The position numbers and the translations under genes are program-made. The notes beneath the pieces are model-generated. The model ran no database searches. It worked only from the letters and a program-made list of their open reading frames with translations, and was not told the origin of the DNA. This document shows positions 1 through 10,353 of a stretch of DNA of 64,000 bases, one piece after another. Source of the stretch: Bradyrhizobium genosp. SA-3 (GTDB taxonomy: Bacteria; Pseudomonadota; Alphaproteobacteria; Rhizobiales; Xanthobacteraceae); NCBI RefSeq assembly GCF_004212635.1, contig NZ_PSRT01000018.1, positions 1 through 64,000 of the forward strand. Direction: 5' to 3'. Numbering within the stretch: the stretch's first letter is position 1; every line of letters starts with the position of its first letter.

Positions 1-1
1 C

Positions 2-448
2 GCCAGCCAGCTTTCCGATGGCGCGTCGGCCTGCGTCATCATGAGCGACAAGATCGCGGCGAGGAAGGGCCTCAAGCCCCTCGGCATCTTCCGCGGCTTC
101 GTCGCCGCCGGAGTCGAGCCGGACGAGATGGGCGTCGGTCCGGTCGCCGCCATCCCGCGGCTGCTCAAGCGGCACAATTTGAAGATCGACGACATCGATC
201 TCTGGGAGCTCAACGAAGCTTACGCGGTGCAGGTGATCTATTGCCGCGACAAGCTCGGCATCGACCCTGAGAAGCTCAACGTCAATGGCGGCTCGATCGC
301 GATCGGTCATCCCTACGGCATGACCGGCTCGCGCCTTACCGGCCATCTCCTGATCGAGGGTCGCCGGCGCAAGGCAAAATACGGCGTCGTGACCATGTGC
401 ATCGGCGGCGGCATGGGCGCGGCCGGCCTGTTTGAAATCATCCACTGA
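2..448 (+). CDS. Acetyl-CoA acyltransferase (thiolase), C-terminal part
   Basis: The gene is cut by the left edge; the frame is open from base 2, so the ATG at 41 is internal. The visible 148 residues are the C-terminal domain of a thiolase. It shows the ELNEAYAV stretch, the [19 protein letters not shown] motif with the active-site His, and the closing CIGGGMGA motif with the C-terminal catalytic Cys. Thiolases cleave 3-ketoacyl-CoA to acetyl-CoA plus a shortened acyl-CoA. A nitronate monooxygenase gene follows after 24 bases, suggesting one transcript. Substrate range cannot be read from the fragment. Confidence 0.93.
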   Translation, partial: ASQLSDGASACVIMSDKIAARKGLKPLGIFRGFVAAGVEPDEMGVGPVAAIPRLLKRHNLKIDDIDLWELNEAYAVQVIYCRDKLGIDPEKLNVNGGSIAIGHPYGMTGSRLTGHLLIEGRRRKAKYGVVTMCIGGGMGAAGLFEIIH

Positions 449-472
449 GCGGCAAACGCGGGGAGATCATTC

Positions 473-1486
473 GTGAAGACAGCGATCACTGAACTGTTCG
501 GCATCGAACATCCGATCATCCAGGGCGGCATGCATTATGTCGGGTTCGCCGAGCTGGCAGCCGCGGTGTCAAACGCTGGCGGCCTCGGCATCATCACCGG
601 CCTGACCCAAAGGACGCCCGAACTTCTGGCCAAGGAGATCGCGCGTTGCCGGGACATGACGGACAAGCCGTTCGGCGTGAACCTGACGTTCCTGCCGACC
701 TTCAGTGCGCCACCCTATCCGGAATACATTGCGGCGATCAGGGAAGGCGGCATTAAGGTCGTTGAAACCGCCGGTCGCAGCCCCGAGCAGTACATGCTGG
801 CCCTAAAGGCGGGTGGCATCAAGGTGATCCACAAATGCACCTCCGTTCGGCACTCGCTGAAAGCCGAGCAGATCGGTTGCGACGCTGTCAGCGTCGACGG
901 CTTCGAATGCGGCGGCCATCCCGGCGAGGATGACATGCCAAACATGATCCTGCTGCCGCGCGCGGCCGAGGAATTGAAGATACCGTTCGTTGCCTCTGGC
1001 GCCATGGCCGACGCGCGCAGTCTGGTTGCGGCCTTGGCGATGGGCGCCGCCGGGATGAACATGGGCACGCGCTTTATCGCCACCAAGGAAGCGCCGGTGC
1101 ACGAGAACGTCAAGAATGCCCTTGTCAAGGCAACCGAGCTTGACACGCGCCTGGTCATGCGGGCGCTGCGAAATACCGAGCGGGTTCTGAACAACAAGGG
1201 CGTCGAGAACTTGCTCGAGATTGAGCGGGAGAGGGGCAAGAGTCTCAAGATCGAGGACATCCACGATCAGGTGGCGGGCGTTTATCCCAAGGTGATGATC
1301 GACGGCGATATGGATGCGGGCGCCTGGAGCTGCGGCATGGTCGTGGGACTCATTCACGACATCCCGACTGTGAAGGAACTGATCGATCGCATCATGGCCG
1401 ACGCCGAACGAATTATCCGGCAGCGCTTGACTGGTTTCCTGGATGGTGCAGAGCAAAAGCCGGCCGTCGTTCGGGCGATTGCGTGA
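473..1486 (+). CDS. Nitronate monooxygenase (2-nitropropane dioxygenase family)
   Basis: 337 residues forming a TIM-barrel FMN protein of the NMO family. Near the N-terminus is HPIIQGGM, mid-protein is VDGFECGGHPGED, and then the GAAGMNMGTRF phosphate-binding stretch. Members oxidise alkyl nitronates, but in many catabolic clusters they act as flavin enoyl-reductase-like or accessory enzymes, so the true substrate is open. The start is a GTG at 473 with GGGGAG at 460-465. It sits between thiolase and flavin-reductase genes on the same strand, so FMN supply by the neighbour is plausible. Family call secure, function inferred. Confidence 0.88.
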   Translation: MKTAITELFGIEHPIIQGGMHYVGFAELAAAVSNAGGLGIITGLTQRTPELLAKEIARCRDMTDKPFGVNLTFLPTFSAPPYPEYIAAIREGGIKVVETAGRSPEQYMLALKAGGIKVIHKCTSVRHSLKAEQIGCDAVSVDGFECGGHPGEDDMPNMILLPRAAEELKIPFVASGAMADARSLVAALAMGAAGMNMGTRFIATKEAPVHENVKNALVKATELDTRLVMRALRNTERVLNNKGVENLLEIERERGKSLKIEDIHDQVAGVYPKVMIDGDMDAGAWSCGMVVGLIHDIPTVKELIDRIMADAERIIRQRLTGFLDGAEQKPAVVRAIA

Positions 1487-1547
1487 TTGTTATTGATGAA
1501 GCCCAACCGCCTGCGATTGTTGCGCTTCGGCAGCTCCGGGGAAATTT

Positions 1548-2201
1548 ATGGATCTAGCCGACTTCCACTATTACGAGCCTTCGAAGGGCCACGGGCTCCG
1601 ACATAATCCGTTCAACGCGATTGTCGCGCCGCGTCCGATTGGCTGGATTTCGTCGCGGAACGTGGCTGGTCAACTCAATCTCGCGCCATACAGCTTCTTC
1701 AACGCGTTTCTTTACGACCCTCCAATCATCGGATTCTCCTCGATTTCATGGAAGGACACCGTCAAGAACGTCAGCGAGACCCGTGAGTTCGTCTGGAATC
1801 TAGTTACGATGGATCTGGGCGAGCGCATGAACACGACTGCGGCGCCTCTCGCTCACGGCGTGAGCGAGTTCGAAGCTGCCGGGCTGACGCCAATACCCGG
1901 GCGCCACGTAGCTGTGCCGCGGGTAGGCGAGAGCAGGGCGGCAATGGAATGCAAGGTCGTCGATGTCTCTCAGTTGGCGAATGCGCGTGGTGAGAAAGTA
2001 GAAGGGTGGTTCGTACTCGGCGAGGTCGTCGCGGTATTCATCGACAAGTCTTTGATTGAGGACGGCGTCTACAACACGGCGCTTGCGCGACCCATTCTGC
2101 GTGCCGGCCGTGGTGGAGATTATCTCGAGGTCAGGACGGAAAACATGTTCGAGATGAAGCGCCCAGCGGGCAGCAGCAAGCCGGAATTTCACGGGACCTG
2201 A
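1548..2201 (+). CDS. Flavin reductase-like (DIM6/NTAB) FMN-binding protein
   Basis: 217 residues, usual length for the flavin reductase-like/DIM6 family with a split-barrel FMN fold. Recognisable stretches are NAIVAPRPIGWISS near residue 23 and NLAPYSFFNAFLYDPPIIGFSS near residue 45, where FMN is bound. Such proteins reduce FMN with NAD(P)H for a partner monooxygenase, or act as small FMN enzymes. The start ATG has GGGGAAA upstream. The gene lies 61 bases after the nitronate monooxygenase and is the last + strand gene before a convergent MFS exporter. Confidence 0.85.
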   Translation: MDLADFHYYEPSKGHGLRHNPFNAIVAPRPIGWISSRNVAGQLNLAPYSFFNAFLYDPPIIGFSSISWKDTVKNVSETREFVWNLVTMDLGERMNTTAAPLAHGVSEFEAAGLTPIPGRHVAVPRVGESRAAMECKVVDVSQLANARGEKVEGWFVLGEVVAVFIDKSLIEDGVYNTALARPILRAGRGGDYLEVRTENMFEMKRPAGSSKPEFHGT

Positions 2202-2328
2202 TTGCGCTGGAAACAGGCTCAATTGTCGGGCTGGCCAAGCCTTGCCGCGTTTTGCCCGACAGGCCTAAGCCCGACTTCGCAAAGCCGATGAGTGACCGAA
2301 CGGAAACGCGTCCGGAGTCATACGCCCA
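2202..2328. other. Convergent intergenic region with inverted repeat
   Basis: This gap separates two convergent genes. It contains GTCGGGC (2227-2233) and its complement GCCCGAC (2254-2260), which could form a hairpin serving as a weak bidirectional terminator. There is no T-run after it, so the call is tentative. Confidence 0.25.
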
Positions 2329-3531
2329 TCAAGACCCCGGGCCCCGCGCGTACAGGCCAAGAGCCAGCAGGGAAAACACGCTCATCACGACGCCCAGCGC
2401 CAACATTGCTTCATGTGACACTGTGGCAGCAAGCCACACCCCAATCGCGGCGACCATCATCTGCAAGAAACCCAGCAGCGCCGAGGCAGCGCCGGCTTTC
2501 TCGCCGAATGGAGAGAGCGCGCGCGCTGTGGACAATGGACCGACAATGCCCATGCCGAGGAGATATATGCTCATTGCGGCTAAGAACGGCAAGAAAGTCG
2601 GACTGATCATCGAGATGAGCAGGATCGCAAGGCTGCTGGCGGTCGTCGCGCACAAACCTGCCCGGATCGGACCATCGAGCCCGTAGCGTGGTGCCAATCT
2701 TGTGGCAAGCATACCCGCGGCGAATACGATGAAGACGGTGCCGGCAAAGAAGAGCCCGAGCTGGATCGGCGTGAAGTGCAACGCTTCGATGAATAGGCGC
2801 GGCGCAGCGGAAAACATCGAGAACAAGCCGCCCATAGTGAGGCTCGAGGCGGCCGCGGGGGTAGCGAAGCGACGGTCTCCAATCAGACCGGCATAGGTCC
2901 TGCCGACGACAACTGGATTGAACGGCGTGCGGATCGAATTGTGGGTTTCGCCAAGAACGATGGCGTAGGCAACGGCGCTGAGGGCGGCAAAGGCCGCGAC
3001 CAGCGCGAATTCGGCGCGCCAGCCCAGGCTGTGGTCGAGGGCGCCGCCAAGCAGCGGTGAGAACCCGGGAGCCGCGGACATCACGATCATGATGAGCGCC
3101 ATCGCGCGCGCCAGTGCGGCGCCACTGAACATGTCGCGGGCGATAGCGCGAGACAGCACTGACGTCGCGCAAGCACCTGTTGCCTGCACGACGCGGCCGA
3201 TGAGGAGATTGGGCAGGTCGGTTGCCAGACCGCACCAAACGCTCCCGGCGAAGAATACGGCGAACCCGATCAGGACCGGCCAACGTCTTCCGTAGCGATC
3301 CGAAAGCGGTCCAACCAGGAGTTGGCCCACCCCGAACACCGCAAGAAAGACGGTGATGGCGGACGTGACCGCCGCACTCGTGACATTCAATGAGATCGCA
3401 ATCTGCGGCAGAGACGGCAGCAGAATGTTGGTCGCCAGCGTTCCCATCGCGGCCAGGACGGAAAGGATGGCGATGGGCAGGGCGCTGGAGGTGGGAATGT
3501 CCCGCGGCGCGGCGTTGATCAGGTCAGCCAT
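2329..3531 (-). CDS. MFS transporter, Bcr/CflA drug-efflux type
   Basis: 400 residues with about twelve hydrophobic segments. The first half contains the MFS signature GPLSDRYGRRWP after helix 2 and the IGRVVQATGACATSV stretch typical of the Bcr/CflA (DHA1) group. These inner-membrane antiporters export small toxic compounds using the proton gradient. The gene is convergent with the flavin reductase and is preceded on its own strand by a thiolase that starts further upstream, so it may be expressed with it. Here it could export a pathway substrate or toxic intermediate; this is inference. Confidence 0.9.
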   Translation of the reverse strand: MADLINAAPRDIPTSSALPIAILSVLAAMGTLATNILLPSLPQIAISLNVTSAAVTSAITVFLAVFGVGQLLVGPLSDRYGRRWPVLIGFAVFFAGSVWCGLATDLPNLLIGRVVQATGACATSVLSRAIARDMFSGAALARAMALIMIVMSAAPGFSPLLGGALDHSLGWRAEFALVAAFAALSAVAYAIVLGETHNSIRTPFNPVVVGRTYAGLIGDRRFATPAAASSLTMGGLFSMFSAAPRLFIEALHFTPIQLGLFFAGTVFIVFAAGMLATRLAPRYGLDGPIRAGLCATTASSLAILLISMISPTFLPFLAAMSIYLLGMGIVGPLSTARALSPFGEKAGAASALLGFLQMMVAAIGVWLAATVSHEAMLALGVVMSVFSLLALGLYARGPGS

Positions 3532-3624
3532 GGGATCTTTCGTGTGATGGGGATAGGTAGATCAAGGCGGCGAGTAAGGCGGTTCGCGCCACTCGCCTTG
3601 TCCGTTGTTGTCCGCCCAGCCATG

Positions 3625-4824
<1,200 letters not shown>

Positions 4825-4851
4825 GGCGAATTCTCCTGTTGATCGCTGTTG

Positions 4852-4873
4852 TTATATGACGATAGTCATATAA
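4852..4873. promoter_or_regulatory. Palindromic operator between thiolase and TetR genes
   Basis: A perfect inverted repeat with 9-bp arms TTATATGAC (4852-4860) and GTCATATAA (4865-4873) around the spacer GATA. It lies in an AT-rich patch in the divergent intergenic region, 27 bases from the thiolase start and 120 bases from the preferred TetR start. Symmetry, size and place are those of a TetR-family operator. Confidence 0.75.
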
Positions 4874-4993
4874 GATAGCCGGCATCGCAATGAAATGTTG
4901 CCGTGGTCTGCAAAAGCGCGGTTCCAGAATTGCAGGGAGGGGATGGGGAACGGCTTGTGCAGCCGGTCACCCATGAGCTCGCACGGAGGGGCG

Positions 4994-5617
4994 ATGCGTT
5001 ACGTAGAAGACCACAGACGTCAAACCCACAGTCGGATCGTTGAAAATGCATCTTACGGCTTGCGGCAGAAGGGCGCCGAAGGGCTCAGCGTTGTCGACTT
5101 GATGAAGCTGGCGGGTCTGACGCATGGCGGCTTCTATAACCATTTCGATTCGCGTGCCGCTCTTGTCGGCGAGGCGATCGCTTTTGCAATGGACCAAATG
5201 ACCGAGCGGTGGAAGCGGGTGGCGAATGGGAAGGCCAACGGGAAGCGTTTCGAGGCGGTGATCGCCGATTATCTCAGTCCCCGGCATCGCGACGATTCCA
5301 AACACGGTTGCCCACTCCCAGCCTTGGCCGCCGACGTTGCTCGATCGAGCCCGAGCGAGCGGCGGGCCTTAGCTTCCAAACTCGAGAAGATGATCGACGT
5401 CTTTGTCGATCTGCTTCCCGACGAGGAGCCAGAGCAGGCACGTCAAATCGCGACCGGCGCTATCGCAACCATGGTTGGATCGATCGTGCTGTCGCGTGCC
5501 GTCGGCGCCGGGAATGTTTCCGACGGCATTCTCGACGCAGGCCGCGTGGCCGTCGTTAGCCGGATTCGGAAGCCGCAGGGTAGACCAGCAAAGGCGATGC
5601 GCTGCGATAAATCATAA
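4994..5617 (+). CDS. TetR/AcrR family transcriptional regulator
   Basis: 207 residues from the preferred ATG at 4994, which has GGAGG at 4985-4989; earlier in-frame starts at 4895 and 4973 lack a good ribosome site. The N-terminus is a TetR helix-turn-helix: ENASYGLRQKGAEGLSVVDLMKLAGLTHGGFYNHF around residues 17-50. The C-terminal part includes HGCPLPALAADVARS, common in the TetR_C_33-like subgroup. It is divergent from the thiolase over the 4852-4873 palindrome and 16 bases upstream of the molybdopterin oxidoreductase, so it probably regulates both itself and its neighbours in response to a pathway ligand. Confidence 0.9.
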   Translation: MRYVEDHRRQTHSRIVENASYGLRQKGAEGLSVVDLMKLAGLTHGGFYNHFDSRAALVGEAIAFAMDQMTERWKRVANGKANGKRFEAVIADYLSPRHRDDSKHGCPLPALAADVARSSPSERRALASKLEKMIDVFVDLLPDEEPEQARQIATGAIATMVGSIVLSRAVGAGNVSDGILDAGRVAVVSRIRKPQGRPAKAMRCDKS

Positions 5618-5633
5618 GGTCAGGGAGGTCACC

Positions 5634-7955
5634 ATGACGGCCGGCAAGTGGCTCAAAACAGCGTGTAACCTGTGCTACATAAATTGTGGGATCGAAGCCT
5701 GGGTGAATGACGGTCGCCTGGAGAAAGTGCGAGGCGACCGTTCAAGCCCGAAGTCGCAAGGCTATCTGTGCAACAAGGCCACCCGTATTCCCTATTATGC
5801 GAATGACAAGGATCGGCTCACGACCCCGCTGCGTCGTCGCGCCGATGGCGGCTTTGACGAGATCGAATGGGACGTGGCGATCGCAGAGATCGCGGAGCGG
5901 CTTCGAGATATCGTCGACAGGTATGGCGGCAAGAGCATTGCCCTTTATGGCGGCGGCGGGCAGGGCAACCACGCCGGCGGCGCCTACGCCAGTGGACTGT
6001 TGCGCGCGCTGGGTTCGCGCAGCGTCTTCAACGCCCTTTCGCAGGAGAAAACCGGCGATTTCTGGGTCAATGGCCACATGTTCGGCAGCCAAACCTGCCA
6101 CACCGCCGAGGACGTCCATCATTGCGATCTCTTGCTTGTCATCGGGGCCAATCCCTGGATCGCACACGGCTTCCCCAATGCGCGCGACCACCTCAATCAA
6201 ATCCGCAAGGATCCCGCGCGCAAGCTGATCGTTATCGACCCCCGGCGAACCGAAACCGCAGAGATGGCGGACCTGCATCTCGCAGTTCGTCCCGGCGCCG
6301 ACGCGTTCCTGCTTGGCGCGTTGCTGGCTACGCTCGTCCGCTCCGACCGGATCGACCACGCGTTCATTGAGGAGCACACGATCGGCTTCGCGGAAGTGAG
6401 GCAGGCGCTGCTGAACATCCCATTGGAGGAATGGGCTGCTGCGGCCGATATCTCGATCGCGGACCTGGAGCGTTGCGCCGCGATGATCGCAGCAGCGAAG
6501 GCCATGGTGGTGCGGGTCGAGCTTGGTATCCAGCAAGGCATCAACTCGACGCTCAATTCCTATCTCGAAAAACTCTTGATCATGCTTTCCGGCAGTTTCG
6601 GCCGTAAAGGTACCAACCAATTGCACAGCTGGCTTCAACCACTATGGGGCAATTCACCGAACCAGACCTTTGCTCCGACCGGCGACGCGATCATCGGAGG
6701 CCTCTTGCCTCCCAACATCTTCCCCGAAGCGGTGCTCAAGGACCATCCAGACCGGCTGCGCTGCGCCTGGATCGACAGTTCCAATCCCGCCAACACCGCC
6801 GCAAATACCGAGGCGGTGGAACGAGCGCTGCGCTCGCTCGAGCTATGCGTTGTCGTCGACGTTGCGATGACCGAAACCGCACGGCTCGCGCACTACGTTC
6901 TCCCGGCGTCCACACAATACGAGAAGACCGAATTTACGCTATTCAACTTCGATTTTCCGACGAACTATTTTCACGTTCGCGCCGGTGTCTTGCCGCCGCT
7001 CGCCGGTACCTTGCCGGAGCCCGAGATCTACACGCGGCTCGCCATCGCCCTGGGGCTTCTGCCGGGTGACAATGTGCTCGCACCCCTGCGCGAGACAGCA
7101 CGTCGCTCCCGCCCGGAGTTCGCCGCCGCCTTTCGTGCTTTCATCGCGGAAAACCCCCAGGCAGTGCCCGCGCTTGTGCTCTACCATACGCTTGGGCAGA
7201 CGCTTCCGGATGGCACCGCGGCCGCGGCTCCGTTGTGGAGCGCGGCGCTGGCTTGCGCGAAGCGATCGCCGCAAGCGGTGCGGCGCGCGATCAACGCATC
7301 GGACGAGGTGGCGGATCACCAGCTCGGCTATCTCCTGTTCGACACTATCGTGGCCACCCGGCAGGGCACGGCGGTTACCCGGCACGACTATGACGAGGTC
7401 TGGTCATTGATCAGCCATTCGGATCGCAAGGTTCGGCTGGTCGTCCCGCAGATGTTGGAATGGTTGGCGCGTCTCGATCCGCAGACCGCGGGCGCGCCAA
7501 AGGAGTTTCCGTTCATGCTGGCGGCCGGCGGCCGTCGCATGTTCAATGCCAACCAGATCTTTCGCGATCCCGCCTGGCGTCGCGACGATCCCGATGGTGC
7601 CTTGTTGATCAATTCGAGCGATCTGCGCGAGTTGGGCGCGAAGGATGGTGACTGGATCGCCGTTGAGTCGGTGGTCGGGCGGCTCGTCGTACGCTGCAAG
7701 GTCGACGATGCCATGCGGAATGGCCAGCTCGCGCTGCCGCATGGCTATGGTCAGGCGTATCCTACGTCGGATGGAGAGCGCCTCGTGAACGGGCCGCGCA
7801 TCAATCTGCTGACGGAGAGCGGCAACCGAGACCCCATTGCGGGCACGCCCTACCACAAGAACGTCGCGGTTCGCCTGGCCCTGGTGCCCGCGCATGAGGC
7901 TGCGACCTATCAGTCGCAGTCCGAGCGAATTCATAAGACAGCGGCCGGACGATAG
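5634..7955 (+). CDS. Molybdopterin-dependent oxidoreductase, DMSO reductase superfamily
   Basis: 773 residues from ATG 5634 (AGGGAGGT upstream). An N-terminal [4Fe-4S] motif C-x2-C-x3-C-x26-C is seen at about residues 11-45 (CNLCYINC then YLCNKA). The molybdopterin-binding domains follow (GANPWIAHGFPNARDHL, DPRRTETAEMADLHL), and a C-terminal MoCo-binding barrel (GYGQAYPTSDGERLVNG). Where formate dehydrogenases have Cys/Sec and DMSO reductases Ser as Mo ligand, the local sequence reads LSQEKTGDFWVNG with no Cys, Ser-rich loop or Sec codon at the expected position, so the reaction is uncertain. No Tat signal is visible, so it is probably cytoplasmic. It begins the run oxidoreductase-SDR-crotonase. 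Confidence 0.88.
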   Translation: MTAGKWLKTACNLCYINCGIEAWVNDGRLEKVRGDRSSPKSQGYLCNKATRIPYYANDKDRLTTPLRRRADGGFDEIEWDVAIAEIAERLRDIVDRYGGKSIALYGGGGQGNHAGGAYASGLLRALGSRSVFNALSQEKTGDFWVNGHMFGSQTCHTAEDVHHCDLLLVIGANPWIAHGFPNARDHLNQIRKDPARKLIVIDPRRTETAEMADLHLAVRPGADAFLLGALLATLVRSDRIDHAFIEEHTIGFAEVRQALLNIPLEEWAAAADISIADLERCAAMIAAAKAMVVRVELGIQQGINSTLNSYLEKLLIMLSGSFGRKGTNQLHSWLQPLWGNSPNQTFAPTGDAIIGGLLPPNIFPEAVLKDHPDRLRCAWIDSSNPANTAANTEAVERALRSLELCVVVDVAMTETARLAHYVLPASTQYEKTEFTLFNFDFPTNYFHVRAGVLPPLAGTLPEPEIYTRLAIALGLLPGDNVLAPLRETARRSRPEFAAAFRAFIAENPQAVPALVLYHTLGQTLPDGTAAAAPLWSAALACAKRSPQAVRRAINASDEVADHQLGYLLFDTIVATRQGTAVTRHDYDEVWSLISHSDRKVRLVVPQMLEWLARLDPQTAGAPKEFPFMLAAGGRRMFNANQIFRDPAWRRDDPDGALLINSSDLRELGAKDGDWIAVESVVGRLVVRCKVDDAMRNGQLALPHGYGQAYPTSDGERLVNGPRINLLTESGNRDPIAGTPYHKNVAVRLALVPAHEAATYQSQSERIHKTAAGR

Positions 7956-7972
7956 CCCGAAAGGAGCGTCAA

Positions 7973-8752
7973 ATGACCGAGAAGCCAATCGCGATCGTGA
8001 CCGGCGTAGGGCCGGGCACGGGAGCTGCCATCGTCAAGCGCTTCTCTGCCGGCGGGTTTCGTATCATAGCGCTTGCTCGCTCTGCGGAACTCATCAATCG
8101 CCTTGCGCAAGAGCTTCCCGACGTGCACGCGATGACCTGCGACGTCTCGGACGAGAGTCAGGTTCGGATCGTTGTCACTGAGGTAAAGCGCCGCTTTGGC
8201 GCCGCCGAAGTTCTCATCCACAACGCGGTAGGAGGAGGCTGGGGGAATTTTCGCGAGATCGATCCGAAGATGCTGAAGGGCAACTTCGAAGTCAACGTGA
8301 TGGGTCTGTTGTACCTGGCACGCGAGCTAGCTCCTGACATGATCGATCGCGGCAAGGGTGCGATCCTGGTGACCGGAAACACCTCTTCGATCCGAGGTAA
8401 AGCCAATTTCGCCGGCTTCGCTCCAACAAAGGCAGCGCAGCGCATTCTGGCCGAGTCGATCGCACGCGAAATGGGACCTCTCGGCGTGCACGTCTCCTAC
8501 GTTCTCATCGACGCCGTTATCGATACGCCCCGGATGCGCGCGCGGATGAGCGACAAACCGGATGAGTTCTTCATCAAGCCGGCGGCGATCGCCAACGAAT
8601 TATTGCATCTCTACGGTCAGGACCGATCGGCCTGGTCGTTTCTCACGGAACTGCGGCCATTCAACGGAAAACTGGTGATGCTCGAACACGGGCACGGCGC
8701 GCTGGGTCACTTTGGAGAGCTCCCCGTGGGACTTGAAAGGTCAGAAACATGA
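7973..8752 (+). CDS. SDR family protein lacking the catalytic Tyr
   Basis: 259 residues with a Rossmann nucleotide-binding N-terminus (IVTGVGPGTGAAIVKRF). The strand after helix 5 reads GNTSSIRGKANFAGFAPTKAAQ: the Lys of the YxxxK dyad is present but Tyr is Phe. The Ser region GNTSS is present. Such SDRs may be reductases with changed chemistry or non-catalytic partners. AAAGGAG at 7959-7965 precedes the ATG, 17 bases after the molybdopterin gene. The stop overlaps the next gene's ATG by 4 bases, indicating coupled translation. Confidence 0.88.
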   Translation: MTEKPIAIVTGVGPGTGAAIVKRFSAGGFRIIALARSAELINRLAQELPDVHAMTCDVSDESQVRIVVTEVKRRFGAAEVLIHNAVGGGWGNFREIDPKMLKGNFEVNVMGLLYLARELAPDMIDRGKGAILVTGNTSSIRGKANFAGFAPTKAAQRILAESIAREMGPLGVHVSYVLIDAVIDTPRMRARMSDKPDEFFIKPAAIANELLHLYGQDRSAWSFLTELRPFNGKLVMLEHGHGALGHFGELPVGLERSET

Positions 8753-9570
8753 CGGATGGATCCATCTCGGTTGATACGGGGACGGACGAACTGCTGTGCG
8801 CGATCCGGGATCGCGTCGCGGTGATTACCTTGAACCGACCCGAAGCCCGAAATTCGTTGTCCGATCATCTTACGCCGGCGTTGCGCCGGATGGTCAAACA
8901 GAATGGAGATGATCCTGAGGTCGGAGCCCTCCTGATTACCGGTGCAGGCACTGCCTTCTGTTCGGGCGGCGATGTTAAGGGGATGGGCGGCAACGCTGCC
9001 GCGCCGGCGATGTCATTCAGCGACAAGGTTGCGCGATTGCGGGAGCGTCAGCGAACCCTGACCGGCGCACTTGTTTCGGTGCGCAAGCCCACCATCGCGG
9101 CGTTGCCGGGACCGGCGGCTGGCGCCGGGCTTGCGATCGCACTCGCTTGCGACCTTCGTATTGCAGCCGAATCCACGATCATGACGACAGGCTATGCCAG
9201 GATTGCGCTCACCGGCGATTACGGCATTTCGTGGCTGTTGACCCGGCTTGCCGGGACGGCACGTGCTCGCGAACTGATGTTTCTGTCTGAACGGATCAGT
9301 GCACGGCGCTGCGAAGCATTGGGCCTTATCAATCGCGTGGTGCCTGATTCCGAACTGCAAAGCGAAGCATTCGAAATGGCGAGAGCATTGGCGAATGGCC
9401 CGGCGAGCGCGTATGCCTCCATGAAGGATAATCTCGATCTTGCGCTGTCGGCCGACTTCTTGACGTCACTAGATCAAGAGGCCGAGAGGATGGTCCTCGC
9501 GGCGGGCACTGCGCAGCACGCCGAAGCCGTCCGGGCTTTTATTGAGAAGCGTCCGCCGACTTACAGGTGA
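8749..9570 (+). CDS. Enoyl-CoA hydratase/isomerase family protein
   Basis: 273 residues of the crotonase superfamily. The first oxyanion-hole stretch is GAGTAFCSGGDVKGMGG (about residues 64-80). The second, with PTIAALPGPAAGAGLAIALACDLRIA, follows at about 110-135. The protein hydrates or isomerises an acyl-CoA double bond. Only one of the two catalytic Glu positions of true hydratases can be guessed here, so hydratase versus isomerase is open. It overlaps the SDR by ATGA, closing the operon that starts at the TetR or molybdopterin gene. Confidence 0.9.
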   Translation: MTDGSISVDTGTDELLCAIRDRVAVITLNRPEARNSLSDHLTPALRRMVKQNGDDPEVGALLITGAGTAFCSGGDVKGMGGNAAAPAMSFSDKVARLRERQRTLTGALVSVRKPTIAALPGPAAGAGLAIALACDLRIAAESTIMTTGYARIALTGDYGISWLLTRLAGTARARELMFLSERISARRCEALGLINRVVPDSELQSEAFEMARALANGPASAYASMKDNLDLALSADFLTSLDQEAERMVLAAGTAQHAEAVRAFIEKRPPTYR

Positions 9571-9649
9571 AACTCTTTCAGGTCATTACTTCGAAGGCCT
9601 AGCGGGCCGCACCCGCAACCGCACAAGCTGGAGCTGCCAAGCTAATTGC

Positions 9650-10081
9650 TCATTCGACTGCGGCGATACGAATGGGACGCGTTCCGATCGGAGCGCCGGT
9701 CGCGCGGTCGATGGTGAGGGGATCGATCTCCGTTCCGTTCTCGGCGTCGAAGAACCGAGTCACCTTGCCCCCGCCGCGATGCTTGCGTCCCCACGCGCCA
9801 ATCGCGAAGAGCACCGGCAAAAAGTCGCGCCCGGCTTCAGTCAGAACGTATTCGTCCCGTGGCGGGCGGTCTGAATAACGACGTTTTTCCAGTAAGCCCT
9901 CGTCAACCAGGGCTGAAAGCCGCCCCGCCAGCATCGTCGGCGCGATACCGAGACTCTTACGGAAATCGTCGAAGCGGGTCAGCCCCGCATGGGCATCGCG
10001 CATGATCAGCATGCTCCATGCGTCCCCGACAAGCGCCAGGCTACGGGCGATGAGGCAAGGCTGGTTCGAAAGTTTTTTCAT
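9650..10081 (-). CDS. HxlR family transcriptional regulator
   Basis: 143 residues. The MarR-like winged helix of HxlR proteins is clear: CLIARSLALVGDAWSMLIMRDAHAG, then FRKSLGIAPTMLAGRLSALVDEGLLEKRRYSDRPPRDEYVLTEAG. The C-terminal tail after about residue 100 extends past the usual 110-residue family length. It is divergent from an alpha/beta hydrolase, and the intergenic region has a TTTAGTA/TACTAAA inverted repeat. HxlR proteins often sense electrophiles or aldehydes; it probably controls the hydrolase-MDR-SDR set. Confidence 0.92.
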   Translation of the reverse strand: MKKLSNQPCLIARSLALVGDAWSMLIMRDAHAGLTRFDDFRKSLGIAPTMLAGRLSALVDEGLLEKRRYSDRPPRDEYVLTEAGRDFLPVLFAIGAWGRKHRGGGKVTRFFDAENGTEIDPLTIDRATGAPIGTRPIRIAAVE

Positions 10082-10092
10082 GTCAGTTTCAT

Positions 10093-10115
10093 TTTAGTAG
10101 TGACTTGGTACTAAA
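10093..10115. promoter_or_regulatory. Putative HxlR operator (inverted repeat)
   Basis: Arms TTTAGTA (10093-10099) and TACTAAA (10109-10115) form a perfect 7-bp inverted repeat with a 9-base spacer, starting 12 bases upstream of the HxlR start codon. Spacing and AT-rich arms suit a winged-helix dimer. The divergent hydrolase gene starts about 240 bases away. Confidence 0.55.
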
Positions 10116-10353
10116 TTGATAGTAACAGGTCGTTCGTCGATATTCCACGACAAATTGAAAGAACCGGAGCCGATGAGCAGGAGAGAACGCGGAATGCGCT
10201 GATCTCCGGTGCTTCCGCCAGCATTGGGCTGGTGTCTGGGCCAGCGTTGCGGCGCACGCGCATCCCTTGGTGCGCAAAGGCGAAGCCGCGCGATCCGACC
10301 GGGTCCCTCCGATCTCTGGGGATTCCGGTTTCAGCCGAACCATGGAGTAAGTG

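Noticed and set aside
5403..5633. Extension of the molybdopterin enzyme into the TetR gene
   Set aside because: It overlaps the TetR coding region in another frame; ATG 5634 has AGGGAGGT and starts right before the Fe-S motif.
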